Positions 1 through 6,552 of a stretch of DNA of 64,000 bases are shown here, piece by piece (the stretch's first letter is position 1; every line of letters starts with the position of its first letter). Location: NCBI GenBank assembly GCA_965199915.1, contig OZ241348.1, forward strand, positions 3,534,001-3,598,000, in the 5' to 3' direction. Below the pieces are notes generated by a model. The model was given only the letters and a program-made list of their open reading frames with translations. It ran no database searches and was not told the origin of the DNA. This DNA is from VXYL01 sp965199915. Its GTDB lineage: Bacteria; Pseudomonadota; Gammaproteobacteria; Pseudomonadales; Azotimanducaceae. The translations under genes were made by a program, and so were the position numbers.

Positions 1-830
1 TCCGCGCTTTGATCACGCTGTCGTCCGTCCACAGCGAGGCGTGGTCGCTGCTCGCCGTCAGGCGGTCGCCGATGAAGCCGATCCACTGGCTCCTTGTCGG
101 TCAGCATCGGATTCGTCACGCACGAGGCCCACGGCCTGCGGAGCACGATCACGCCGGCCAGACGCTCCGCCAGCCGGCGCATCCACGGCGCGAGGCGCGC
201 CCCGTTCGGAATCCCCTTCTCCAAGCCGATCCTCTCCATCGAGACGCCCCGGCCCGAGACCACGTTCCCCACATGCGGGATCGAGTCCGAGCGGTGCATC
301 GAGACGCCGCGTCCCCCGACCACGTTCCGCACGTGGGGGATGGAATCCGAGCGGTGCATCGAGACGCCCTGCGCCCCGATGCGGCCCGCGACGTGCGGCC
401 GCGTGTCGCGCGGCGGATCGGTCGGGAACATCCCGCCTATCCAATGGCTCTTCCCCCACGCCCACCACCCCGCCGCCTTCGCGTCGCAGTGCTCGGGATC
501 CTCCAGAACCCGCTCCCCGTTCTCCTCCGCCCACCGCGCCAGCCACGCGTGGCGGGCCCGCAGGTCGTGGTGGATCGTCGGATAGTCCGCGTGGAACGCC
601 ACCGCGTCCGGATCCGCCTTGACCGCCCGCCAGAAGTTGGCGATGTGCGGCGACATGTCGCAGACGATCTCGCGCCGGCAGGGCTTGGGATTCGCCAGCA
701 GGATGGCCATGCTTCCGCAGAACGGCTCCAGGTACACCACGCGGTCGTCGCCGAACCGCGCCCACACGTCCGCCGCCCAACGCCGCTTCCCGCCGTTGTA
801 CGGGAACGGAGCCGCTAGCCGTTCGTCCAC
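1..830 (-). CDS. D12-class DNA adenine methylase-like protein, partial, probably frameshifted
   Basis: The N-terminal PFPYNGGKRRWA motif matches the AdoMet-binding start of D12-class (Dam-like) N6-adenine methyltransferases, and YLEPFCGSMAILL follows as in that family. The GTG start at 830 lies inside the last codons of the upstream methylase gene, so the two are translationally coupled. Two 60-bp repeats (GVSMHRSDSIPHV-type) fill the middle, an insertion seen in some phage-like members of the family. Near base 86 the reading frame stops looking like protein, while the +1 frame continues sensibly with WIGFIGDRLTASSDH and then runs off the window. This suggests a single-base frameshift or a sequencing error. 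The DPPY catalytic motif is not seen in the visible part. Confidence 0.6.
   Translation of the reverse strand, partial: MDERLAAPFPYNGGKRRWAADVWARFGDDRVVYLEPFCGSMAILLANPKPCRREIVCDMSPHIANFWRAVKADPDAVAFHADYPTIHHDLRARHAWLARWAEENGERVLEDPEHCDAKAAGWWAWGKSHWIGGMFPTDPPRDTRPHVAGRIGAQGVSMHRSDSIPHVRNVVGGRGVSMHRSDSIPHVGNVVSGRGVSMERIGLEKGIPNGARLAPWMRRLAERLAGVIVLRRPWASCVTNPMLTDKEPVDRLHRRPPDGEQRPRLAVDGRQRDQSA
249..368 (-). repeat. Two tandem 60-bp repeats inside the methylase gene
   Basis: The 12-base phrase CATCGAGACGCC ends at 248, 308 and 368, exactly 60 bases apart, and the intervening sequence is largely conserved (249-308 and 309-368). The length is a multiple of three, so each unit adds 20 residues of the type GVSMHRSDSIPHV to the methylase. 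The third copy of GVSM begins a diverged half unit. The array is coding, not CRISPR. Confidence 0.85.
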
Positions 831-1585
831 AAGACCTCCACGCGCCTCAGCGGGCCTCCGCGTCCCACCGCCGCCCCGGACATCGTCGGCCTCTCGGTCC
901 GCGTCCAGCCCAGGCCGTCCCACTCGCCGCCGTAGCCGGAAACCGCGCAGAAGCCCTTTTGGGCGCGAAGGAGCTCCGCCAGTTGGGGAACGTCCACCTT
1001 GTGGTGCCTGTAGCCGACGTGCGCCGAGGGGTAGGGCGGATCGCAGTACACGACCGCGTCCGCCCTCGAAGCGCAGGCGGCGAGGACGTCGGCCGCCGGC
1101 CGGCACTCCAGCTGCACGTCCTCGATGCGGTCGCGCAGAGCGCGGAAGCGCTCCGGCCCCCAACGCCACGCCGACAGCCCGCGCTTGGTGTAGGTGGGAC
1201 ACCACTGGCCGCCCCTGCGCGTCTGCGAATCCCTCCCGACGCCGACGTACATCTGGAACGCCACCGCGCGGTCGACGTCCAAGGCGGACGAGTGCGGCGT
1301 CTCGAACAGCAGCCTGCGCGCCGCCTCGAACTCGCGCCGCCCGATGGGAGTCCAATCGAGCCTCCGCGCCATCTCGCAGCCGCGCTCCCGGACGCAACGC
1401 CACCAGTTCCAGACGTTGCCGTCGAGGTCGCTGGCTATCTCCGCGTCCGCCTTGGGACGCGCCAGCAGCACCGACAGCATCCCGGCGTAGGGCTCCACGT
1501 ACGCCTGCCGCATGGGAAGCAGGGACGCTATCCACGGCGCGGTCTTCTGCTTGCCGCCGTAGTAGCTCAACGCCCTTGGCCGCAT
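815..1585 (-). CDS. Dam-like D12-class DNA N6-adenine methyltransferase
   Basis: The protein has 256 residues. It begins SYYGGKQKTAPWI, the D12-class motif I/X region, followed by YVEPYAGMLSVLLARPK and an acidic strand ending in SDLDGNVWNWW. The catalytic DPPY motif lies near residue 182 in VVYCDPPYPSAHVGY, next to a FCAVSGY strand. These features place it among Dam/D12 enzymes that methylate adenine N6, although the target site cannot be read from sequence. The size is close to the family norm (about 250-280). The stop overlaps the GTG start of the second methylase, and the ParB-like gene lies 22 bases upstream on the same strand, so the genes probably form one transcript. It is probably a phage-type orphan methylase protecting the element or changing its regulation, since no cognate nuclease is visible nearby. 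Confidence 0.85.
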   Translation of the reverse strand: MRPRALSYYGGKQKTAPWIASLLPMRQAYVEPYAGMLSVLLARPKADAEIASDLDGNVWNWWRCVRERGCEMARRLDWTPIGRREFEAARRLLFETPHSSALDVDRAVAFQMYVGVGRDSQTRRGGQWCPTYTKRGLSAWRWGPERFRALRDRIEDVQLECRPAADVLAACASRADAVVYCDPPYPSAHVGYRHHKVDVPQLAELLRAQKGFCAVSGYGGEWDGLGWTRTERPTMSGAAVGRGGPLRRVEVLWTNG

Positions 1586-1607
1586 CGCGTCCTCTCGCCG
1601 GAAACCT

Positions 1608-2468
1608 TTATGCCGGGGTTGTCTCCCGCGCCGCGGGTTTGACGGTTCCGTCGGCCACCGCCCGCACCGCGCGTTCCTTCGCCAGACGCCTCGCCTCCGA
1701 CAGGCTCCGCGCCTCCACCGTGAACGTCTGCGCCGGAAAGGAGACCTCGAGCTCGTGTTTGGGGAGACCGCCCAGCATGTCGGGATCCGACCACCGTTCG
1801 GACGCGTCCTCCCGCTCGACGCGCCCGGCCTGCTTGGCGAGCGTGGTCTTGCCGGGGTTCTCCACCACCGCGGCCAGCGCTTCCCTCTGAACCTCGTGCG
1901 GCTTGTCCGCGATCTTCGCCGCGTCGGAAGGCGCGACCGTTCCCGCCTTCACCGCGTCGAACACCTCCGCGGGCGCGTTGTTCCGAACCTTGGCGGCTCG
2001 CGCCGTGGACGCGGGATGCACGTTGAGCAGCCGGGAGGCCGTTGCGCGATCAAGATCGCAATTGCGATCTTGATCCGCCTTCCGGTCGCCGCCCCAGTCC
2101 GTGGTCTCGAGCTCCGCGGCGATGGCCGCCCTCTGGCCGTCCGTCAGGTGCCGCCGCCTCATGTTCGCCGAGACCACGAATCCGACCGGATCGTCCCCGT
2201 CGTACTCCCGGTGCAGCAGCTCCGCTCCGGCTTCCGCGCAGGCCCTCGCGCGGTGCCTGCCGTCCAGCACCTTCCCCTCGAACAGCACCACCGGCTCCCG
2301 CAGCCCGTGCTCGCGCACGTCCTCCACCAGTTGCGCGTACTCGTCGTCCGCCATGGGCGGGAACAGATCCGCCAGCGGATGCGGCCCGCACTCCAGACCC
2401 GGCCTGTGGTGGAACGTCCGGGTCTCCGTGTGCCCGCCCGGCCTGCCGGGCAGCTCGTCGTCGCTCAT
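1608..2468 (-). CDS. ParB/Srx-fold nuclease-like domain protein
   Basis: The 286-residue protein carries a ParB N-terminal-like domain at about residues 28-125: HPLADLFPPMADDEYAQL, then LREPVVLFEGKVLDGRHRAR with the typical G-x-x-R phosphate-binding turn, then a helical segment beginning MRRRHLTDGQRAAIAAEL. A helix-turn-helix-like stretch (ATASRLLNVHPASTARAAKV) follows at about 140-165. The C-terminal third is lysine- and arginine-rich without recognisable motifs. Such proteins occur in phages and plasmids and bind DNA, or act as CTP-dependent clamps in true partition systems. No ParA partner is visible, so partition is not shown. The gene contains a 28-bp perfect palindrome rich in GATC, and it precedes the Dam-like methylase on the same strand. 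Confidence 0.75.
   Translation of the reverse strand: MSDDELPGRPGGHTETRTFHHRPGLECGPHPLADLFPPMADDEYAQLVEDVREHGLREPVVLFEGKVLDGRHRARACAEAGAELLHREYDGDDPVGFVVSANMRRRHLTDGQRAAIAAELETTDWGGDRKADQDRNCDLDRATASRLLNVHPASTARAAKVRNNAPAEVFDAVKAGTVAPSDAAKIADKPHEVQREALAAVVENPGKTTLAKQAGRVEREDASERWSDPDMLGGLPKHELEVSFPAQTFTVEARSLSEARRLAKERAVRAVADGTVKPAARETTPA
2048..2075. repeat. Perfect 28-bp palindrome with four GATC sites
   Basis: The left arm GATCAAGATCGCAA (2048-2061) is followed directly by its exact reverse complement (2062-2075). GATC occurs at 2048, 2054, 2066 and 2072. It lies inside the ParB-like coding sequence and encodes the hydrophilic stretch DQDRNCDLD. A perfect 28-mer without spacer is unlikely by chance. 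Possible roles are a binding site for the ParB-like protein or a methylation-sensitive switch for the neighbouring Dam-like enzyme; both are inference. Confidence 0.9.
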
Positions 2469-2647
2469 GCGATTCCCCTAGTCGTCCGCCGGCGGAAGTC
2501 GCCGGCTCCTAATCGGGGGTTGTGAAGTTCGGGGCGTAATACCGGGCATCGGGCATAATGATCGGCATACGCCGACTCTCTCTCTTGGCTTCAGTTGAAT
2601 TCGGGAAAACGGGCGGTCTTCCGCGTCCGCGGGACCGCCCCGGGCCC

Positions 2648-3424
2648 TCACCTCGCCAGCACCCTGCGCACGCCCTCCGCCGTGAGACCGAGCCGCTCCC
2701 CGATCTCCCGCAGCGTCGTCCCCTCGGACCGAAGCGCGGCGATCAAGCGGTCGCGGTCGGCGGAGGCCAGACGGCGCGAGACCCCGCTGGCGACTCCACC
2801 CCACGCGCCCCGCCGGGCCTGCGCCTCGGCGAACGCCGCCTGGGACGCGGGAGACCGCGTCCGCCGGCGCGGACGCCCGGCGGCGGGCGGCGGCCGCGGC
2901 TTCAGAGGCCGGCTTTCCCCGCGGACGACGGGGGAGGCCGACAGGAACAGCAGCCGCGCCGGATCCCAGGACGCGTCGGGCGCAAGCCCCAGCTCCTCCA
3001 GCCCGCTCCGCACGGTCTCCGCCGCCGCGCGGTACTGGCGGGGCGCCTCCACCTCCACGCGGGCCAGGCCGTGAACCCGCCCGCCCGCGCTCGTCCACCG
3101 GGCGTGCAGGTGCGGCCAGCCGTCGAGCGCGGCGACGTCGTCCGCGTCCGCGTCGTCGAGGTCGATCGGCACCAGACCCGACGGCGCGAGAAAATCGACC
3201 TCGCGCCTCCTTCCGTTCCGGTACACGCCCGGCCACGCGACGGCCGGGAGCTCCTGCTTGAGCTCCCGCGCGGCGTCCTCGTCGCCCTCGGCGCGGAGCG
3301 TCCGCACCCGCTCGCACAACTCCGCCGTGCGCCAATCCGCGCCGGCTATCTCCCGGAGCAGCTCCTCGGCCGTCGCCGGAGCCCCCCGCTTCGCGCTGCA
3401 GGTCTCGAACCGGGTCGCGATCAC
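2648..3424 (-). CDS. VirE_N / BT4734-like domain protein with C-terminal HTH
   Basis: The GTG start at 3424 forms a GTGA overlap with the stop of the upstream AlpA-like gene, giving 258 residues beginning with M-I-A-T-R-F-E. Residues about 5-130 resemble the VirE N-terminal/BT4734-like domain: FETCSAKRGAPATAEELL, then LPAVAWPGVY, then GLVPIDLDDADADDVAAL, the LDiD pattern of this primase-associated domain. The C-terminus (LREIGERLGLTAEGVRRVL) is a helix-turn-helix of the kind used in recombinases and sigma-like proteins. Proteins of this type are found in mobile elements, often with replication genes. A role in element replication is inference; no ATPase or primase active site is visible. Longer readings upstream are non-coding-like. 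Confidence 0.65.
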   Translation of the reverse strand: MIATRFETCSAKRGAPATAEELLREIAGADWRTAELCERVRTLRAEGDEDAARELKQELPAVAWPGVYRNGRRREVDFLAPSGLVPIDLDDADADDVAALDGWPHLHARWTSAGGRVHGLARVEVEAPRQYRAAAETVRSGLEELGLAPDASWDPARLLFLSASPVVRGESRPLKPRPPPAAGRPRRRTRSPASQAAFAEAQARRGAWGGVASGVSRRLASADRDRLIAALRSEGTTLREIGERLGLTAEGVRRVLAR

Positions 3425-3636
3425 CGCGACCTCTCCGCCCGCTCCTCGTACCCGCGCACCTCCTCCGCGCTCCACCTCGACGTTCCCCCGCCGCCGAGCT
3501 GGACGGGCTTCGGAAATCCACGCTCCCGCATCCACCTGTAGACCGTGGACTTGTCCACGTCGAACCGGGCGCACAGGTCGCGCAGCGTCAGCCACGGCTC
3601 CCGCCGCGGATCCGCTTCCCGCGTGCTTGCTGCCAT
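3421..3636 (-). CDS. AlpA/excisionase-type MerR-like HTH regulator
   Basis: This 71-residue protein has the signature of AlpA-family phage regulators: WLTLRDLCARFDVDKSTVYRWMRERGFPKPV (given here as the segment at residues 15-45), with the helix-turn-helix motif VDKSTVYRWM and then FPKPVQLGGGGTSRWSAEEVRGYEERA, the usual wing and C-terminal helix. Members activate integrase or excisionase genes of cryptic prophages, and some act as excisionases. The gene is the most upstream on the minus strand in this element and overlaps the VirE_N-like gene by four bases (GTGA), so it is probably the first gene of the operon. The promoter should lie in the non-coding stretch 3637-3944. Confidence 0.85.
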   Translation of the reverse strand: MAASTREADPRREPWLTLRDLCARFDVDKSTVYRWMRERGFPKPVQLGGGGTSRWSAEEVRGYEERAERSR

Positions 3637-3944
3637 ATCGCGATCCCCCAGCCGCCGTCGAAAAACGCGCCGGGGATGGATGGCGGCTGGAGTCCAAACC
3701 GGGCGTCAAGTGGTTCTTTGGTGCGCCTATGGGTAGCGCGGTGCCCGGGGAATATGTGGTGGCCGCGGCGGGGTCTCGCCCGCGCGGCGCAGCGTCCTTG
3801 CGCGCCGGCGCGGGTTCCTGACTGCTGCCGCCGGCGGTAAGCGCATTAGGCCACGGCTCGCGCCGCGGGTCAACCCCTCGCGCTATGGAGGTGTTGCGTC
3901 GCGCCCCCGCAACCCTTGGATAGGAGTCGCCGAGGGGATCGCGC
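3637..3944. other. Intergenic region between divergent element genes
   Basis: About 308 bases separate the AlpA-like gene (minus) and the PAPS-reductase-like gene (plus), so both promoters should lie here. I see no convincing -35/-10 pair, no long palindrome and no small gene with a family resemblance. Confidence 0.5.
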
Positions 3945-4799
3945 ATGAACCCGTACCGCGCGCCGGACGACGGCGCGTTCCGCATCGTGAACGTCTCCGG
4001 CGGCAGGTCGTCGGCGTTCATGCTCTGGAACATTCTGCGGGCGCACGGCGGAAGCCTTCCGGAGAACCTCCGCGCCGTGTTCTGCAACACCGGCAAGGAG
4101 CGCGAGGAGACCCTGGTCTTCGTCGAGGAGCTCGCCGAGCGCTGGGGCGTGGACGTCGCGTGGCTGGAGTACCGCCACGATCCCGACGCGCCGCGGGGAA
4201 GGCGGCGGCACTACGCGGTGGTGGACTTCAAGACCGCCTCGCGCAACGGCGAGCCGTTCGAGATCCTGATAAGGGAATCGCGGATGCTGCTGACCGTCGT
4301 GAAGCGCATCTGCACGCACGAGCTCAAGGTGGAGACCGCCGCGCGGTACGCCCGCCGGGAGCTGGGCTGGAAGGAGCACCGCAACGTCATCGGCTTCCGA
4401 TACGACGAGCCGGCGCGCTGGAAGCGAAGCCTCCGGAAGGGCGAGTGCCGCACCGACTTCCCGATGGTGCTCGCCAAAGCCACCCGCGCGGACGTGGCCC
4501 GGTTCTGGAAGGCGCAGCCGTTCGATCTCGGGATTCCAAGCGAGCGCGGGAACTGCGACCTCTGCTTCCTCAAGGGCAAGCGCAAGCTGGTGGCGGAGAT
4601 CAAGGCGGAGCCCGGGCGCGCCGCGTGGTGGATCGCCCAGGAGGACTGGATCGAGGACTGGAGGCCGCATATGGTCAAGCGCGAGAACCTCCAGTTCCGC
4701 CAGCGGCACTCGTACCGCCAGCTGCTGAACCTCGCCACCAGCAACGCCGAGCTTCCTTTCGAGGAGGACGCCCCGATGGACTGCTTCTGCGGCGATTGA
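3945..4799 (+). CDS. PAPS reductase/PP-loop family protein with cysteine cluster
   Basis: The 284-residue protein has an N-terminal PP-loop, NVSGGRSSAFML at residues 15-26, the ATP-pyrophosphatase motif of the PAPS reductase/adenylyl-transfer family. It is followed by AVFCNTGKEREETLVFVEEL, typical of this family. Cysteines occur in CTHELKVE (about residue 123), GNCDLCFLKGKRK (about 204-216) and a terminal DCFCGD, which could ligate an iron-sulfur cluster as in DndC/TtcA-like thiolation or APS reductase enzymes. Phage members of the family are common and usually have unknown substrates. It is the only plus-strand gene in the element. Next to two DNA methylases, a role in modifying nucleic acid is possible, but sulfur metabolism or ATP sensing cannot be excluded. 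Confidence 0.7.
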   Translation: MNPYRAPDDGAFRIVNVSGGRSSAFMLWNILRAHGGSLPENLRAVFCNTGKEREETLVFVEELAERWGVDVAWLEYRHDPDAPRGRRRHYAVVDFKTASRNGEPFEILIRESRMLLTVVKRICTHELKVETAARYARRELGWKEHRNVIGFRYDEPARWKRSLRKGECRTDFPMVLAKATRADVARFWKAQPFDLGIPSERGNCDLCFLKGKRKLVAEIKAEPGRAAWWIAQEDWIEDWRPHMVKRENLQFRQRHSYRQLLNLATSNAELPFEEDAPMDCFCGD

Positions 4800-4932
4800 C
4801 GCGCCCCCCGCAAGCCCCCCGCGGGCTTTCCAGCGCGGGCCGGGTTGCCGCAAGGGCCGGCGGGAAACGCGCCCCAAGGCTCAAAAAAAGGCGTCCGCGA
4901 AGACGCCCCGACTCACCGCGTTCGCGCGGGCT

Positions 4933-5133
4933 TCAAGGTTCGATGCCGAGGCGGTACTTGGAGACGCGCCCGGCCCCGCCGCCCAGGGTGCGGGCCAGCA
5001 GGCCGCGGGCCTCCAGGGCCCGCAGCGTCCGCCGCGCGGTCGCCTCGCTCACGTGGGACTCCCCGCACAGCCGCTCGATGGACAGGGCGGCCTCCCCGCC
5101 GCGGGCGTTACACAAAGTCGAGCGATTGCCCAT
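4933..5133 (-). pseudogene. Truncated winged-helix protein at element boundary
   Basis: Residues 14-66 read GEAALSIERLCGESHVSEAT, then a helix-rich RTLRALEARGLLAR and a KYRL ending. This is the usual C-terminal half of helix-turn-helix replication or repressor proteins of phages, in which a wing (GGGAGRVSKYRL) closes the domain. The first helix expected upstream is missing, and the sequence before GEAAL is unrelated. The gene therefore appears cut at about 5110, which marks the end of the foreign segment. A short intact regulator starting at 5133 is a less likely alternative. Confidence 0.5.
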
Positions 5134-5325
5134 AGCCGGGCAGGAGACGCCTTGCGCACAATGCTGCGACCAGTCGTAGTGCGCGTCGCCGAAGATGATC
5201 CGCCGCTGTTATCGCCGTTGGAACGCACGGAGTGCCGGGCGTGTACCGCTTCGCAGACCACATTGTGGTGCGTCGCGCCGTGCTACAGTCGCACGGTGTG
5301 ACGCGCCGCGGCAAGGAGCCGACCG

Positions 5326-6321
5326 ATGGCCGAACCACTGTTGGAATCCACGCAAAGCGCAAGCCCGCCGGGTGCGCTCACCCGACTAGGCGACGGTGCC
5401 GAATCGGCGCAGGGGCAGCGCCGGCCCGCGCCGGACGACCTGCCGCGCTGGCTGTGCGCCGCGCTCGCCAAGCGCGGCCTGCGCCCGCACGACGGGTGGC
5501 CGCCGGTCCACCACCTGCTGACCGACCGCGATCTGCCGTCGGAACCGGAGGAGGACGAGAAGGTGTCGGTGAGCACGACGCACGACGAGCTCGTCTACGA
5601 ACTGCGTCCCGGTTTGGCGGCCCGCTACCGGGGGCATCCGGACGTGCTGCTTGCATACGACCTCTATGTCTACTTCGACGACTTGGGCGAAGGGCAGCCC
5701 ACGCGCGCCACGGCGCGCCGACTGGCGCCGGACGTCTTCGTTTCGTTCGGCGTGCCGAAACGGCCGCGCGGCTCCTACGCGGTGTGGGACGAGGGCAAAC
5801 CGCCGGATTTCGCGTTGGAGATCCTGTCGGACTCCAATTGGCGGAAGGATGTGCAGACGAACCTCGTGCTCTACGAGCAGATGGGTGTGCGCGAGTACTT
5901 TCTGTTCGACCCGCACGAGCACATCAAGCCGCGCTTGCAGGGGTGGCGGTTCGCGGCGGGTGAACGCCGCCGACTGCCGCCGCCGGGGGAGGTGGCGCGC
6001 GGCTCGCGTGGCATATACAGCGAAGTGCTGAGCTTGCACTTGTGCCACACCGAGCCGTGGCGGCTCCCCGGCGACGGCGATCCCGCTGCGGGCAGGTTGC
6101 GCTGGCACGACCCCGCGACGGGTCAATGGTTGGCCACGGCAACCGATGCCGAACGCCGCGCCGACGAGCAGGAGCGCCGCGTCGACGACCTGCAACGCCG
6201 CGTCGAGGCGGAAGCGGAAGCCCGCCATGCCGCCGAGCGCCGCGCCACCGACGAGGCGCGGGCGCGACAGGCGTTGGAAGCCCGCCTGGCGTCCCTTGAA
6301 GCCCAACTACGTCGCGCGTAG
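5326..6321 (+). CDS. Uma2-family (PD-(D/E)XK-like) putative endonuclease
   Basis: The 331-residue protein contains the DUF820/Uma2 core at about residues 110-220: RRLAPDVFVSFGVPKRPRG, then PPDFALEILSDSNWRKD, then QMGVREYFLFDPH, with the conserved D...E...K pattern of a restriction-endonuclease-like fold. A proline-rich N-terminus (DDLPRWLCAALAKRGLRPHDGWPPVHHLLTDRDLP region, residues 38-72) matches the second Uma2 gene of this window at 52070-52996. The C-terminal 60 residues are an Ala/Arg/Glu coiled coil. An AAGGAG ribosome-binding site lies 8 bases before the ATG. The family is abundant in cyanobacteria, Chloroflexi and symbionts and its biological role is not established. A palindromic repeat follows the stop codon directly. 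Confidence 0.8.
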   Translation: MAEPLLESTQSASPPGALTRLGDGAESAQGQRRPAPDDLPRWLCAALAKRGLRPHDGWPPVHHLLTDRDLPSEPEEDEKVSVSTTHDELVYELRPGLAARYRGHPDVLLAYDLYVYFDDLGEGQPTRATARRLAPDVFVSFGVPKRPRGSYAVWDEGKPPDFALEILSDSNWRKDVQTNLVLYEQMGVREYFLFDPHEHIKPRLQGWRFAAGERRRLPPPGEVARGSRGIYSEVLSLHLCHTEPWRLPGDGDPAAGRLRWHDPATGQWLATATDAERRADEQERRVDDLQRRVEAEAEARHAAERRATDEARARQALEARLASLEAQLRRA

Positions 6322-6331
6322 GTCTGGCGCT

Positions 6332-6509
6332 GGTGCGCCCGTCTTTTGCGAGGCGGAGATCTGCGCAAACGAGTCCAGTTTTCGGCAACGCCCGCGCCCC
6401 GCAGGGTGCGCCCGTCTTTTGCGAGGCGGAGATATGCACAAACGAGTCCAGTTTTCGTCAACCCACGGAGTTTGCGGAGCAAACTCGAACGCGCCCCGCA
6501 GGGCGCGCC
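6332..6509 (-). repeat. Interspersed palindromic repeat, locus A (two units)
   Basis: Two units lie head to tail on the minus strand. The full unit (about 6412-6509) has a GC hairpin (GGCGCGCCCTGCGGGGCGCG), a second hairpin (GAGTTTGCTCCGCAAACTC) and a tail with CGAAAACTGGACTCGTTTG and CTCCGCCTCGCAAAAGACG. The second unit (about 6332-6411) has the tail and a GC block but lacks the GAGTTTGC hairpin. The pair separates the Uma2 gene from pckA. The same family recurs at 12338-12486, 19571-19744, 24375-24470 and 43972-44062. Confidence 0.85.
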
Positions 6510-6552
6510 TTTGCGTGTAAGATCGCCGAAACAAAGCCGCACCAAAACGGAC

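Larger units (their letters stand above)
1..5112. mobile_element. Foreign phage/plasmid-like segment (left end outside window)
   Basis: This block groups genes typical of prophages, satellites or integrative plasmids: two D12-class adenine methylases, a ParB-like protein, a VirE_N-like protein, an AlpA-type regulator, a phage-type PAPS-reductase-like protein and a truncated winged-helix gene. All but the PAPS-reductase-like gene are on the minus strand. Leucine is written mostly CTC/CTG here, whereas the chromosomal genes that follow use TTG heavily, which suggests transfer from another host. The right boundary is placed near 5112, where the winged-helix reading frame stops resembling its family. 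No integrase or attachment site is visible, so the extent is an inference and the left end lies outside the window. Confidence 0.45.

Noticed and set aside
237..371. CRISPR array suggested by regularly spaced 60-bp repeats
   Set aside because: The repeats are contiguous, coding, multiples of three, and have no unique spacers or cas genes.
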